A DNA stretch of 64,000 bases, taken from contig NZ_SRLA01000001.1 in NCBI RefSeq assembly GCF_004745825.1, positions 992,001-1,056,000 of the forward strand, written 5' to 3'. The notes beneath the pieces were generated by a model that did no database searches, had not been told where the DNA came from, and saw only the letters and a program-made list of their open reading frames with translations. This stretch comes from Hymenobacter fodinae (GTDB lineage Bacteria > Bacteroidota > Bacteroidia > Cytophagales > Hymenobacteraceae). Below, piece by piece: positions 1 to 7,839 of the stretch. Within the stretch, counting starts at the first letter, position 1. Each line of letters opens with the position of its first letter. A program made the translations under genes and the position numbers.

Positions 1-766
1 AAGGGCCGTAGTTTGCCCCACTGAGGACCGCTGAGAAAATATCTACTACGGCGCCCAGGCCGTAGCCCTTGTGCGAGCCGGTGGCCCCACCCAGAGGCAG
101 CAGGGCACCGCCGTTCTTCACGGCGTTGGGGTCCGTTGAGCCAGTGCCGTCGGCATTCTGGGCCCAGCCTTCGGGAATGGGCGTGTTTTTGCGCTGGGCA
201 ATTTCCAGCTTACCGTTAGCTGCCGTGGTAGTAGCCATGTCGAGCACAAAGTCGGGCTGGTCGCCGGCGGGTACGGCTACGGCAATGGGGTTGGTGCCCA
301 GCAGACGTTCCAGCGAATACGTGGGCGCTACCAGGGGCGAGGCATTGGTCATGGCAATGCCCATCATGTCGTAGGCTAGGGCCTTCATGGCGTGGTAGCC
401 CGCAATACCGAAGTGGTTGGAGTTCTTCACCGACACCCAGCCCGTGCCTACTTGGCGGGCCTTTTCAATAGCCACCTCCATGGCTTTCGGGCCTACCACT
501 AGGCCTAGGCCACCATCACCATCTACCACGGCGGTGCTGGGCGTTTCGTAGGTCACGCCCACCCGGGGCGTGGGGTTGATGCGGCCGGCTTCCCAGAGGC
601 GCACGTACCCAATGAGGCGCGCTACGCCGTGAGAGTCGATGCCGCGCAGGTCGGCGGCCAGTAGCGTTTCAGTGGCCAGCGTGGCATCCTCATCTGAGCA
701 GCCAATGCTTTTAAAAACGGCTTCCGTGAAGCTGAAAAGGTGGGTATAGGAAAGCGTGGTAGCCAT
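1..766 (-). CDS. Ldh-family malate/lactate dehydrogenase-like oxidoreductase, 3' end missing
   Basis: The minus-strand reading frame starts at ATG 766 (MATTLSYTHLFSFTEAVF) and runs off the window edge. About 255 residues are visible of a family usually 340-360 long. Diagnostic Ldh2/YlbC/AllD segments are DLRGIDSHGVARL (about residues 40-52), VSVKNSNHFGIAGYHA, LLGTNPIAVAVPA, VLDMATTTAANGK and SHKGYGLG. Family members are NAD(P)-dependent 2-hydroxyacid dehydrogenases acting on malate, ureidoglycolate, lactate or related acids, without a Rossmann fold. The substrate cannot be assigned from sequence. The next gene on the same strand ends 99 bases upstream of this start. Confidence 0.9.
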   Translation of the reverse strand, partial: MATTLSYTHLFSFTEAVFKSIGCSDEDATLATETLLAADLRGIDSHGVARLIGYVRLWEAGRINPTPRVGVTYETPSTAVVDGDGGLGLVVGPKAMEVAIEKARQVGTGWVSVKNSNHFGIAGYHAMKALAYDMMGIAMTNASPLVAPTYSLERLLGTNPIAVAVPAGDQPDFVLDMATTTAANGKLEIAQRKNTPIPEGWAQNADGTGSTDPNAVKNGGALLPLGGATGSHKGYGLGAVVDIFSAVLSGANYGP

Positions 767-865
767 GGAAAAAAGTGTGGTGGGAAGTACAAAGCTTCCC
801 ACGTCAAGAATAAGCCGACTTGGCTGCGTGGTTCAGAACCGGTGCGGCTAGTGTAGGTGAGGGGG

Positions 866-1825
866 CTACTGGCCTAGCAGCTCGCTTAGCAGACCTTCTT
901 TGAGCGCGTAAGCGGAGGCCGTGATGGTGTTGAGCCCGTAGGTGGTCAGCACGAAATCAATCAGCACGCAGGCTACCACAATCATATCGGCCCGCATGGG
1001 CGTCATGCCGGGCAGGGCCAGGCGGCCGGCGTGGTCGAGGTGCAGGAGCTGTTCGTAGCTGGTGCGGAAGCTCTCGAAAGAAATGCGGGTGGCCGGTGCA
1101 GCGTGGCCTACCAGTTCGGGCTGGCCGGCGCGGGCAGCCTGCAGGTCGCAGAGCGTATCGAAGGTGCCGGAAGCGCCCACCAGCGCCGCAGGTCGGTGCT
1201 GGGCTACAGCCGCCGTCAGGGGTGCCAGCACCTGTGCCAGGTAAATCAATTGGTCCTGTACGGCCGAAGTAGGCAGCGGGTCGGCGGTGAAAAATTTATC
1301 AAGCAGGCGCTGGGCTCCAATTTCGAAGCTTTGCTTCCAGAAAATGGTGTGCTCATCGGCAATGATGAACTCCACGGAGCCGCCCCCAATGTCCATGAGC
1401 AGGTGCGGGACCTGGCCTAGCGGCACGGCTTCCCGAATACCTTTGGCAATCAGCTCCGCCTCCCGGTCGCCGGGAATAACTTCTACCCGAATGCCCGTCT
1501 GCTCGAAGATGTCCTTCACCAGCTCGGGCCCGTTGGCCGAAACCCGCATGGCGCTGGTAGCGGTGGCGCGCACTTCCGTCACCTGGTGCAGCTCAATTTC
1601 CTCCTTAAACCCAATCAAGGTCTGCAGGGCCCGGGCGTAAGCCTCCGGGGCAATCCGGCCAGCACTGATACCGCCTTCGCCCAGTCGCACACCCACCTTG
1701 GTTTTCAGGAGCGTGACGAGCTCCTGGTGCCGGGGCTCGGGCAACTCCACAATCAGCAGGTGAAAAGTGTTGGTGCCCATATCAATCAGGGCCAGGCGAC
1801 GATGACGAGGAGGATGCTGTGACAC
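866..1825 (-). CDS. Ppx/GppA family phosphatase (exopolyphosphatase/pppGpp phosphohydrolase type)
   Basis: The protein has the ASKHA-fold signature LALIDMGTNTFHLLIVE near its N terminus, then ATATSAMRVSANG, LLMDIGGGSVEFIIAD and ALVGASGTFDTLCDL. Ppx/GppA enzymes hydrolyse terminal phosphates of polyphosphate or pppGpp in the cytoplasm. At about 319 residues this is the short two-domain form without the C-terminal HD domain of E. coli Ppx. I prefer the GTG at 1825 (SQHPPRHRRLALIDMG) because the open frame upstream to 1945 is low-complexity TGATGA-type repeat DNA. The C terminus LLGQ and stop TAG lie inside a CTAGGCCAG copy of the iterated motif. It lies downstream of the methyltransferase gene on the same strand. 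Confidence 0.9.
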   Translation of the reverse strand: MSQHPPRHRRLALIDMGTNTFHLLIVELPEPRHQELVTLLKTKVGVRLGEGGISAGRIAPEAYARALQTLIGFKEEIELHQVTEVRATATSAMRVSANGPELVKDIFEQTGIRVEVIPGDREAELIAKGIREAVPLGQVPHLLMDIGGGSVEFIIADEHTIFWKQSFEIGAQRLLDKFFTADPLPTSAVQDQLIYLAQVLAPLTAAVAQHRPAALVGASGTFDTLCDLQAARAGQPELVGHAAPATRISFESFRTSYEQLLHLDHAGRLALPGMTPMRADMIVVACVLIDFVLTTYGLNTITASAYALKEGLLSELLGQ

Positions 1826-1993
1826 GGAGTAGGTGATGAGGTGACTGAGTGATGAAGTAATGAGGGAAAAGGTGATGGGGCAAAGAGTGGTGTGGGTAAC
1901 AGAACGGACAGTAATACGGCAGCAGATAAGCAGGTAGCTCAACATTACCCTTTCTTTTTACCTCTTCACCCCATCACCTCATCACTTCCTCAA
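1805..1993. repeat. Degenerate TGATGAGG-type low-complexity repeats in inverted arrangement
   Basis: At 1830-1885 the plus strand carries variants of GGTGATGAGGTGA and GTGATGAAGTAATGAGG. At 1960-1992 it carries the opposite orientation, CACCCCATCACCTCATCAC. The right arm contains the TGA stop of the methyltransferase gene. The two arms make a large imperfect inverted repeat between that gene and the phosphatase gene. Similar short units occur at the stop of the gene ending at 31744 and beyond the stop of the gene at 31958. Confidence 0.6.
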
Positions 1994-2874
1994 GTAGCAA
2001 ACCGGCAGAAGGTGCCCAGCGGGAGCTTACGGGCGCCAGCGTCATGCAGGTATATTTCGCCAATTTCCCGCTTCTGCTGCATGCCGGGGAAGATTTCTGC
2101 CACCAGGTTATCGAGGATTAGGGCCGAGAAACCCAGCGAGTACAGGTTGATCAGGAAGAAGTGGTCCTGCGGGTCGAGGAGCTCTTTGCAGAGCTTGAGC
2201 ATCTCGTTAAGCTCATCTTCCAGCTGCCATTTCTCGCCGTTGGGGCCGCGGCCGTAAGCGGGCGGGTCGAGGATGAGGCCTTGGTACTTGCTGCCGCGCT
2301 TCACCTCGCGCCGCACGTATTTCATGGCATCTTCCACCAGCCAGCGCACCCCATCGAGGTTGGAGGCCTCCATGTTGTCGCGGGCCCAGAAGTTTACCTG
2401 CTTCACCGAGTCGAGGTGAGTGACGTCGGCGCCAGCGGCCCGGGCAGCCAGGGTAGCGGCCCCGGTGTAGGCAAACAGGTTCAGCACCCGCGGCTGGGCA
2501 GCTTTGCGCTGGCGGGTTTGGTTGTAGATGAACTGCCAGTTGGGGTCTTGCTCCGGGAACAGGCCTACGTGCTTAAACGACGACAAACCTAGGCGGAAGC
2601 GCAGCTTCAGGCCATCGGGCCGCTCGTAGCCGATAATCCACTGCTCGGGCGTGCCGGGCTTTATTTTCCACTGGCCGCGCTCCTGGCTGCCCTTCTCGCG
2701 GGTGAAGGTGGCATTGGCCCGCTGCCACTCGCTTTGCGCCAGGTGCGGGTCCCAAATAGCCTGCGGCTCGGGCCGGGCCAGAATATGTTTACCAAAGCGC
2801 TCCAGCTTTTCAAAGTTGCCCGCGTCGAGCAGCTCGTAATCGGCCCAGGGGCTGGTAGTGAGGAAAGTGTACAT
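1990..2874 (-). CDS. Class I SAM-dependent methyltransferase (COG1092/RlmI-like)
   Basis: The protein is about 294 residues from ATG 2874 (MYTFLTTSPWADYELLDAGN). The catalytic domain shows the SAM-binding motif I LNLFAYTGAATLAA (about residues 131-144), the acidic loop THLDSVK, and motif IV DPPAYG (203-208), which is typical of N-methyltransferases and of 23S rRNA cytosine-methyltransferases of the RlmI/RlmK group. It lacks the N-terminal PUA domain of RlmI, so the target is uncertain, though rRNA is the likeliest substrate. Upstream on the minus strand is a TACCTTTG box at 2918-2911, so it probably has its own promoter facing away from the DinB gene. Confidence 0.87.
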   Translation of the reverse strand: MYTFLTTSPWADYELLDAGNFEKLERFGKHILARPEPQAIWDPHLAQSEWQRANATFTREKGSQERGQWKIKPGTPEQWIIGYERPDGLKLRFRLGLSSFKHVGLFPEQDPNWQFIYNQTRQRKAAQPRVLNLFAYTGAATLAARAAGADVTHLDSVKQVNFWARDNMEASNLDGVRWLVEDAMKYVRREVKRGSKYQGLILDPPAYGRGPNGEKWQLEDELNEMLKLCKELLDPQDHFFLINLYSLGFSALILDNLVAEIFPGMQQKREIGEIYLHDAGARKLPLGTFCRFAT

Positions 2875-2910
2875 AAGGCTATCTTTACGCTGCCCAGCAG
2901 GGCAGGGCGG

Positions 2911-2918
2911 CAAAGGTA
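2911..2918 (-). promoter_or_regulatory. Bacteroidota -7 box TACCTTTG
   Basis: Read on the minus strand, 2918 to 2911 is TACCTTTG, an exact match to the TAnnTTTG -7 element of the Bacteroidota primary sigma factor. It lies 36 bases before the methyltransferase start at 2874. No convincing TTG -33 element is seen at standard spacing. Confidence 0.6.
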
Positions 2919-2973
2919 CGGGATGGCGCAGTTCTGGGCCGTATGGTGCAAGCAACAGCAAGCGGGAAAGCTG

Positions 2974-3462
2974 ATGAAAGAAATAAACCGATTACTCGAC
3001 CAACTAAGGCGGGCCTACGACGGAGATGCCTGGTCGGGCCCTTCGCTGCAGGCTACGCTAGCAGGCATCACGGCCGCCCAGGCCGCCGCGCATCCGCTGG
3101 TGGGGGCGCACAGTATCTGGGAGATTGTACTGCACCTGCACACCTGGCTTGAAATTGTGCGTCGCCGACTGGAAACCAATACGCTGCTAGGCCCCACCGA
3201 TGATGAAAACTGGCCACCTGTGCCCGCCGAGCCTACGGAAGCCGCGTGGCAGCAAACCCAGCAGCAGCTCCGGCAAGCGCACGAGCAGCTGCTGGCCGCC
3301 GTAGCCGGTTTGTACGACGCGGACTTAGACCGGCTCCCTGAACCTCAGCCGGGCTACCCCGCCAGCACGCCCGGCTCTACCTACGTGCTGCTGCACGGCC
3401 TAGTGCAACACAACCAATACCACACGGGCCAACTTGCGCTGCTGCGGAAAGCTTTTGCCTAG
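2974..3462 (+). CDS. DinB family protein
   Basis: The product is 162 residues from ATG 2974 (MKEINRLLDQLRRAY). It matches the DinB/YfiT four-helix-bundle fold, with putative metal-binding histidines in HSIWEIVLHLHTWLEI (about residues 47-62) and LLHGLVQHNQYHTGQLALLR near the C terminus. DinB-like proteins are small metal-binding enzymes or thiol-dependent transferases. The class name comes from a Bacillus damage-inducible gene and does not imply the polymerase. It is divergent from the methyltransferase gene, and the 99-base gap carries the minus-strand promoter. Substrate unknown. Confidence 0.85.
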   Translation: MKEINRLLDQLRRAYDGDAWSGPSLQATLAGITAAQAAAHPLVGAHSIWEIVLHLHTWLEIVRRRLETNTLLGPTDDENWPPVPAEPTEAAWQQTQQQLRQAHEQLLAAVAGLYDADLDRLPEPQPGYPASTPGSTYVLLHGLVQHNQYHTGQLALLRKAFA

Positions 3463-3537
3463 TAATTCTGTTAGGGCCAGTAGCCCGACGTGGTGGTCTA
3501 GGTCCGGTCGACCATCTTTGCTATCTGAATGATACCT

Positions 3538-4335
3538 ATGAGCACGCTTTCCTTTTACAAATACCAAGGCACCGGCAACGACTTCGTGATGGTGGACGAC
3601 CGCAGCCAGCAGTTTGATGCCAGCAACCACCAGCTCGTGCGCTTCCTCTGCGACCGGCGCCGCGGCATCGGGGCCGACGGCCTGATTCTGCTCCGTCTGC
3701 ACCCGCAGTACGATTTCGAGATGGTGTACTTCAATGCCGATGGCTACCTGGGCTCCATGTGCGGCAACGGCGGCCGGTGCACCGTGGCCTTTGCCCGGCA
3801 GGTAGGCGTCATTGAAAACGAAACCAAGTTCCTGGCCGCCGATGGCCCTCACGAGGCCCGCATCGATGCCGACGGCACCGTGCACCTGCGCATGCAAGAC
3901 GTGCTAGGCCAGCAGGAAGTAGAAGAGTACGGTGTGTTCCTCGATACCGGCTCGCCTCACCTGGTACGCTTCCAGCCCATGAGCACCTTGGCCGAGCTGA
4001 ACGTGTACAGCGAAGGCCGCGCCATCCGCTACAACGAGCGGTTCCGGGAGAAAGGCACGAACATCAACTTCGTAGAAGCCCCCGTAGTACCCGGCCAGCC
4101 CTGGCAGGTGCGCACCTATGAGCGCGGCGTAGAAGACGAAACCCTGAGCTGCGGCACCGGCGTAACGGCTGTAGCCCTGGCCGCCTCGCGCCGCGGCGCC
4201 ACCAGCCCCGTGCACCTGCGCACCCCCGGCGGCGACCTACGCGTAGCCTTCGACGCCAAACCCGACGGCTCCTTCACCAACATTTTCCTCAGCGGCCCCG
4301 CCACCCGCGTCTTCGACGGCTCCATCGAGGTATAG
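3538..4335 (+). CDS. dapF: Diaminopimelate epimerase
   Basis: DapF interconverts LL- and meso-diaminopimelate in lysine and peptidoglycan synthesis in the cytoplasm. The N terminus FYKYQGTGNDFVMVDDR is the family signature. The two catalytic cysteines are visible in SMCGNGGRC (Cys75) and ETLSCGTGVTA (Cys205), counted from ATG 3538. An in-frame ATG at 3529 would add three residues, but the 3538 start gives the usual N terminus. At 265 residues the length is normal. A TCTTTG-containing near match to the -7 box lies just upstream. A CTAGGCCA motif copy and a dispersed inverted repeat follow the stop. Confidence 0.96.
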   Translation: MSTLSFYKYQGTGNDFVMVDDRSQQFDASNHQLVRFLCDRRRGIGADGLILLRLHPQYDFEMVYFNADGYLGSMCGNGGRCTVAFARQVGVIENETKFLAADGPHEARIDADGTVHLRMQDVLGQQEVEEYGVFLDTGSPHLVRFQPMSTLAELNVYSEGRAIRYNERFREKGTNINFVEAPVVPGQPWQVRTYERGVEDETLSCGTGVTAVALAASRRGATSPVHLRTPGGDLRVAFDAKPDGSFTNIFLSGPATRVFDGSIEV

Positions 4336-4353
4336 TCGGATTCTAGGCCACTA

Positions 4354-4443
4354 AAAAACGGTCATTCCGAACAAAGTGAGGAATCTGAGTAAACCTGTTG
4401 AGGCTAATCCAGATTTCTCGCTCCGCTCGTAATGACCGTTTTT
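4354..4443. repeat. Imperfect inverted repeat with GTCATTCCG core
   Basis: Left arm AAAAACGGTCATT (4354-4366) and right arm AATGACCGTTTTT (4431-4443) are exact complements. The inner parts, ending at GGAATCT and starting at AGATTT, are also largely complementary, giving arms of about 33 bases. It separates convergent genes (dapF and the outer-membrane protein), so it may act as a terminator. The GTCATTCYG core recurs in a second palindromic element at 10357-10446, which suggests a dispersed intergenic repeat family. Confidence 0.65.
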
Positions 4444-4459
4444 ACGTTCAGCAGGTCAT

Positions 4460-5269
4460 TTACCCTGGAGGCGCTTTGCCAAACGTTTTGAGCCGTATGG
4501 GCAGGCCTAGCGTAGCGCTGAAGCCTGAGCCACGGATGCGGAGCGTAGTGGAGCCTCGTTGGGAGTTGTATTGGTACGCTACCGGCACCAAAAGCATATC
4601 GGTTAAGCCATGGGTGTAGAAGAGGCTTAGGTTCAACCGTTCTTTTCCTAGGCGGTAAAAGCGGGCAGTAACCCCGCCAGTGAGGAAACCACCCCATTTG
4701 CGTCGCACGATGTATGTTTCCTTGAATTCAATCGTGTCGTAGAGTCCTCCGCCGCCAAAACCACCACAGTCTAGGCAGTTATTTCCGATCCGGTTCGCGC
4801 CTCCGCCAAAGACGGCATCTAACCGGAAGCTAGCCAAATAGGTATGCCGAATGGTATCTATTTCTCTGATATTGTACTCACCAAGCGTTCTGTTAACCAG
4901 TAAGGGTAACTGATGCATGTAAGCACTTTTGCTATGACCGCGCCATTCCCCATGATACGGGTTGAGGGTATACTGCTGCGGCATTTGTAGGCTGTATCCC
5001 CATGCTAAGGCACTCCCGCTATAACCTGTAGCTACTCCTAGCTTCTCGTTGATCTGCAACCGAAGCATGGCTACGCCCTGCTCATCGAACATCAAGTCCT
5101 TTAAAGTGCTGTAGGGCTTGAAGGGCAAGCGACTTTTATCGAAGTAAACTCCTTCAGCGGCATTGTGATTGATGCCCACCTTTAGGTCAAGATACAGCTT
5201 GCTCTGTGCTTGAATGGCTGTAGGAGCCGTGAGTAAACACCATAGTGCTAAGAAGAATATAAAGCGCAT
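4460..5269 (-). CDS. Putative outer-membrane beta-barrel protein, hypothetical
   Basis: This 269-residue protein has a clear signal peptide (MRFIFFLALWCLLTAPTAIQA, cleavage before QSKLYLDLKVG). Alternating hydrophobic strands and aromatic girdle residues follow, for example FLTGGVTARFYRLG, LNLSLFYTHGLTDMLLVPVAYQY and FSATLGLPIRLK. This fits a small outer-membrane barrel or lipid-facing surface protein. An unusual CLDCGGFGGGG segment lies near residue 165. I do not recognise a named family. Codon use looks more AT-rich than the neighbours, perhaps an accessory gene. Confidence 0.7.
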   Translation of the reverse strand: MRFIFFLALWCLLTAPTAIQAQSKLYLDLKVGINHNAAEGVYFDKSRLPFKPYSTLKDLMFDEQGVAMLRLQINEKLGVATGYSGSALAWGYSLQMPQQYTLNPYHGEWRGHSKSAYMHQLPLLVNRTLGEYNIREIDTIRHTYLASFRLDAVFGGGANRIGNNCLDCGGFGGGGLYDTIEFKETYIVRRKWGGFLTGGVTARFYRLGKERLNLSLFYTHGLTDMLLVPVAYQYNSQRGSTTLRIRGSGFSATLGLPIRLKTFGKAPPG

Positions 5270-5383
5270 CAGTATAGAATAATATAGTTGTTGCGATAAG
5301 CATAGTTACGCAAACCGTATGTGGCTTATTGCAGCTAATGGCATAAAAATTAAAATACGAGATAAGCTTCGGCGACAAACAAA

Positions 5384-5418
5384 AACCGTCACAAACTCAC
5401 TATGAGTTTGTGACGGTT
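5384..5418. terminator. Perfect 16-bp hairpin, terminator-like on the minus strand
   Basis: Left arm AACCGTCACAAACTCA (5384-5399), loop CTA and right arm TGAGTTTGTGACGGTT (5403-5418) pair perfectly. On the minus strand the hairpin is followed by TTTTTG, as in an intrinsic terminator. It sits in the divergent region between the genes starting at 5269 (-) and 5446 (+), where a terminator is not expected. An operator or a 5' leader hairpin is also possible. Confidence 0.6.
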
Positions 5419-5445
5419 ATATAGGGGCCTGATTACCTTAGCTCG

Positions 5446-5937
5446 ATGTGGTCTGATCTACGTGTTGAAATTGAACAAGCCCGCCAGCGTCTGCAGTTGC
5501 CCGAGCAGGACTTTGCGCCTTTGCCCTTCACTACCGAATGGGCCCGCTTGGAAGAGCAGATTTACCGTGCATTTTGCTGCTTGGATCACCCGACGGCTCG
5601 CCCCTGCTGGTTGTGGGAACACTTGCGGCCAGGTGCCGTGGGGTTAGTGTGTGCAGACGATCCGCTTACACTACTGACCTCCTTGATCGACCCTAATGAA
5701 ACCGTCTGGCTGATGCTCAACGAAACGGTCAACTTCGAGGACAACTTCTGGTTCTATCAGGGGACGCCCCGCGCCATCCGCAGCATACTGGCCGAGTGCT
5801 GCTACCTAGACGAAGTCTACCTGATTTCGAAAAAGTACACGTGGCTTCTATGCGTGAACCATCACGACGCGCTCTACGGCATTGGCTCCCCCGTGCAGGA
5901 AAGACTCTTAACCCGCGGAGCTAAGAGTCTTTCCTGA
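5446..5937 (+). CDS. Hypothetical protein, 163 aa
   Basis: The product is a soluble 163-residue protein without signal peptide or membrane segment. It is rich in Trp, Tyr and Cys (for example FCCLDHPTARPCWLWEHL and CCYLDEVYLISKKYTWLLCVNHHDALYGIG). The C-terminal half alternates strands and helices as in small SUKH/immunity-like or uncharacterised Bacteroidota proteins, but I cannot name a family. The start ATG 5446 is preceded by TACCTTAG at 5434-5441, one base from the -7 consensus, so the mRNA may be nearly leaderless. The 16-bp hairpin at 5384 lies just upstream. Confidence 0.75.
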   Translation: MWSDLRVEIEQARQRLQLPEQDFAPLPFTTEWARLEEQIYRAFCCLDHPTARPCWLWEHLRPGAVGLVCADDPLTLLTSLIDPNETVWLMLNETVNFEDNFWFYQGTPRAIRSILAECCYLDEVYLISKKYTWLLCVNHHDALYGIGSPVQERLLTRGAKSLS

Positions 5938-5991
5938 GGCGTAGAGAAGCGAACCTTCGGCCCGTTTTTCTTTACTGTAAAACCAGCAGAC

Positions 5992-7011
5992 CTAGGCCTG
6001 TCGGTCGCCTTTGGTGAAGTCTAGCATCCAGCCCGGGTACTCGGGGGCCAGCTTGCTGACTTCGTCAAGCTGCTGTAGCTCCTCGGGCGAGAACTGCACA
6101 TCCACGGCCTTGAGGTTGTCTTCGAGTTGCTCCATCTTTTTGGCTCCGATAATGACGCTGGACACCACCGGCTGATGCAGCAGCCACGCCAGCGCCGTTT
6201 GCGCCACCGATACGCCTTTGCTTTCCGCCAGCGGGCGTAGGGCATCAATAATGTCGAAGCCTTTTTCTTTATCTACCGGCGGGAAGTCGAAGTTGGCGCG
6301 GCGGGCACCTTCCTCGTTCTCATTTTCACGGGTGTACTTGCCGCTGAGGAAGCCGCCGGCCAATGGGCTCCACACCAGTAGACCTACCTTTTGGTCTTGC
6401 AGCAGGGGCACCAGTTCCCGCTCCAGGTCGCGGCCAGCAATGGTGTAGTAGGCCTGCAACGACACGTACTTCTCCACGTGGTTGTAGGTAGAGTAGCTCA
6501 GGGCTTTCATCAATTGCCAAGCGGCCACGTTACTGGCCCCAATGTAGCGCACTTTGCCGCTGCGCACCAGGTCGTCGAGGGCGCGCAGGGTTTCTTCTAA
6601 GGGCGTGAGCGGGTCGTAGCTGTGGGTTTGGTAGAGGTCGATGTAGTCGGTTTTCAGGCGGCGTAGGCTGTCATCTACCTGCTGGAAGATGTGCTTGCGC
6701 GTAAGGCCGGCATCATTAGGGCCTTCGCCCATCTTACCGCGCACTTTGGTAGCCAACACAATATCGTGGCGGGAGAGGCCTAGGTTGTGGATGGCCTGTC
6801 CGGTCAGCTCCTCCGACAAGCCTTCGGAATACACGTTGGCGGTGTCAATGAAGTTTATGCCCGCTTCCACGGCTCGTTTTACTTGCTCGTCCACGGCTTG
6901 CTGGTCTAAGTTACCCATGGCCGCGGCCCAGCCTTTACCACCGTAGGTCATCGTGCCCAGGCATAGTTCCGATACCTTCAGGCCTGTATTGCCCAGCAGG
7001 TTGTATTTCAT
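5992..7011 (-). CDS. Aldo/keto reductase
   Basis: A 339-residue NADPH-dependent aldo/keto reductase of the bacterial general-stress/potassium-channel-beta-like subgroup (COG0667). Catalytic tetrad residues are visible as Asp56 and Tyr61 in FIDTANVYSEG, Lys89 in LATKVRGK and His130 in LYQTHSYDP. The cofactor segment VSSVIIGAKKMEQLEDN lies near the C terminus. It begins with MKYNLLGNTGLKVSELCLGTM. Substrates of this group are small aldehydes and ketones and cannot be predicted here. It is transcribed alone, convergent with the hypothetical gene ending at 5937. Confidence 0.94.
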   Translation of the reverse strand: MKYNLLGNTGLKVSELCLGTMTYGGKGWAAAMGNLDQQAVDEQVKRAVEAGINFIDTANVYSEGLSEELTGQAIHNLGLSRHDIVLATKVRGKMGEGPNDAGLTRKHIFQQVDDSLRRLKTDYIDLYQTHSYDPLTPLEETLRALDDLVRSGKVRYIGASNVAAWQLMKALSYSTYNHVEKYVSLQAYYTIAGRDLERELVPLLQDQKVGLLVWSPLAGGFLSGKYTRENENEEGARRANFDFPPVDKEKGFDIIDALRPLAESKGVSVAQTALAWLLHQPVVSSVIIGAKKMEQLEDNLKAVDVQFSPEELQQLDEVSKLAPEYPGWMLDFTKGDRQA

Positions 7012-7151
7012 AGCAGAGAAGTTTAGAGGTGAATCCTTGTCAAACTCCTGGTTAAAGCGGATTGTTGACGTATAATTTCGGCTTCTGCCCTAAGTACTAC
7101 CTTGAAAGCGGGCTCCTCATCTGTACTGGCCTAGAAACCCGAGTAATTCGT

Positions 7152-7673
7152 ATGCTCTCCTCTGACCTTGTATTCCTGCGCCCCCTCGAGGCCGACGACC
7201 TTGAGTTTCTCTATGCCTTAGAAAACGACCCCACCGTGTGGGGCGTGTCCGATACATTGGCTCCCATTTCCCGTTATACACTACGGCAATATCTAGACAA
7301 CGCGGGGGCTGATTTTCAGGAGGTGCGTCAGCTTAGATTAGTCCTATGCCAGCAGGATACTAAAATTGCGGTTGGTACATTAGATATTTTCGATTTCAAC
7401 CCTTTGCATCAGCGAGCCGGCGTAGGTATTATGGTGCTAGGCCAGTACCGCCGCCGCGGTTACGCTCATGCCGCATTGGATTTATTGCTGCCTTATGCGC
7501 GCCAAGTATTACGGTTGCATCAACTCTATTGCACTATTGCCGTACACAACAGAGCCAGCGTAAACCTGTTTAAAGTGGCTGGTTTCAAGAAAGTAGGAGT
7601 ACGCCGGGAGTGGTTACGCACGGCCGACGGGTGGCAAGATGTGTTGGAGATGCAACACCTTCTCAGTAACTGA
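7152..7673 (+). CDS. GNAT family N-acetyltransferase
   Basis: The product is 173 residues from ATG 7152 (MLSSDLVFLRPLEADDLEFLYALEND). It matches the RimJ/SpeG-like acetyltransferase group. The acetyl-CoA pyrophosphate loop appears as GQYRRRGYAHAALDLLL (about residues 96-112), followed by LYCTIAVHNRASVNLFKVAGF. The frame is open upstream to 7062, but the family start is at 7152. Likely substrate is a protein N terminus, polyamine or small amine. A hairpin at 7766 probably ends the transcript. Confidence 0.9.
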   Translation: MLSSDLVFLRPLEADDLEFLYALENDPTVWGVSDTLAPISRYTLRQYLDNAGADFQEVRQLRLVLCQQDTKIAVGTLDIFDFNPLHQRAGVGIMVLGQYRRRGYAHAALDLLLPYARQVLRLHQLYCTIAVHNRASVNLFKVAGFKKVGVRREWLRTADGWQDVLEMQHLLSN

Positions 7674-7765
7674 CTATTTCTATGTCAGTAAGCTCCAGAG
7701 TACAAAACGCAGATAGTGAAGCTCGTCTATATCTTTTTATGAAGGAGGGCGTATAGAGACATAAC

Positions 7766-7816
7766 CAGACAAGCACTGCCAGTTATTGCAGGTTCGAAAA
7801 GGGGCAGTGCCGTCTG
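7766..7816 (+). terminator. Hairpin with bulge between acetyltransferase and glycosyltransferase genes
   Basis: CAGAC-AA-GCACTGCC (7766-7780) pairs with GGCAGTGC-CGTCTG (7803-7816), leaving a 22-base loop, and is followed by TTTAA. The stem is GC-rich with one small bulge. It fits a weak intrinsic terminator separating the acetyltransferase gene from the sugar cluster. Confidence 0.5.
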
Positions 7817-7839
7817 TTTAACGCTTTATACCGTACCCT

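Noticed and set aside
1805..1993. CRISPR-like array of TGATGA units
   Set aside because: Units are degenerate and have no regular spacers.
4404..4697. Short minus-strand frame near the dispersed repeat
   Set aside because: Overlaps the end of the outer-membrane gene in another frame, with repeat DNA inside.
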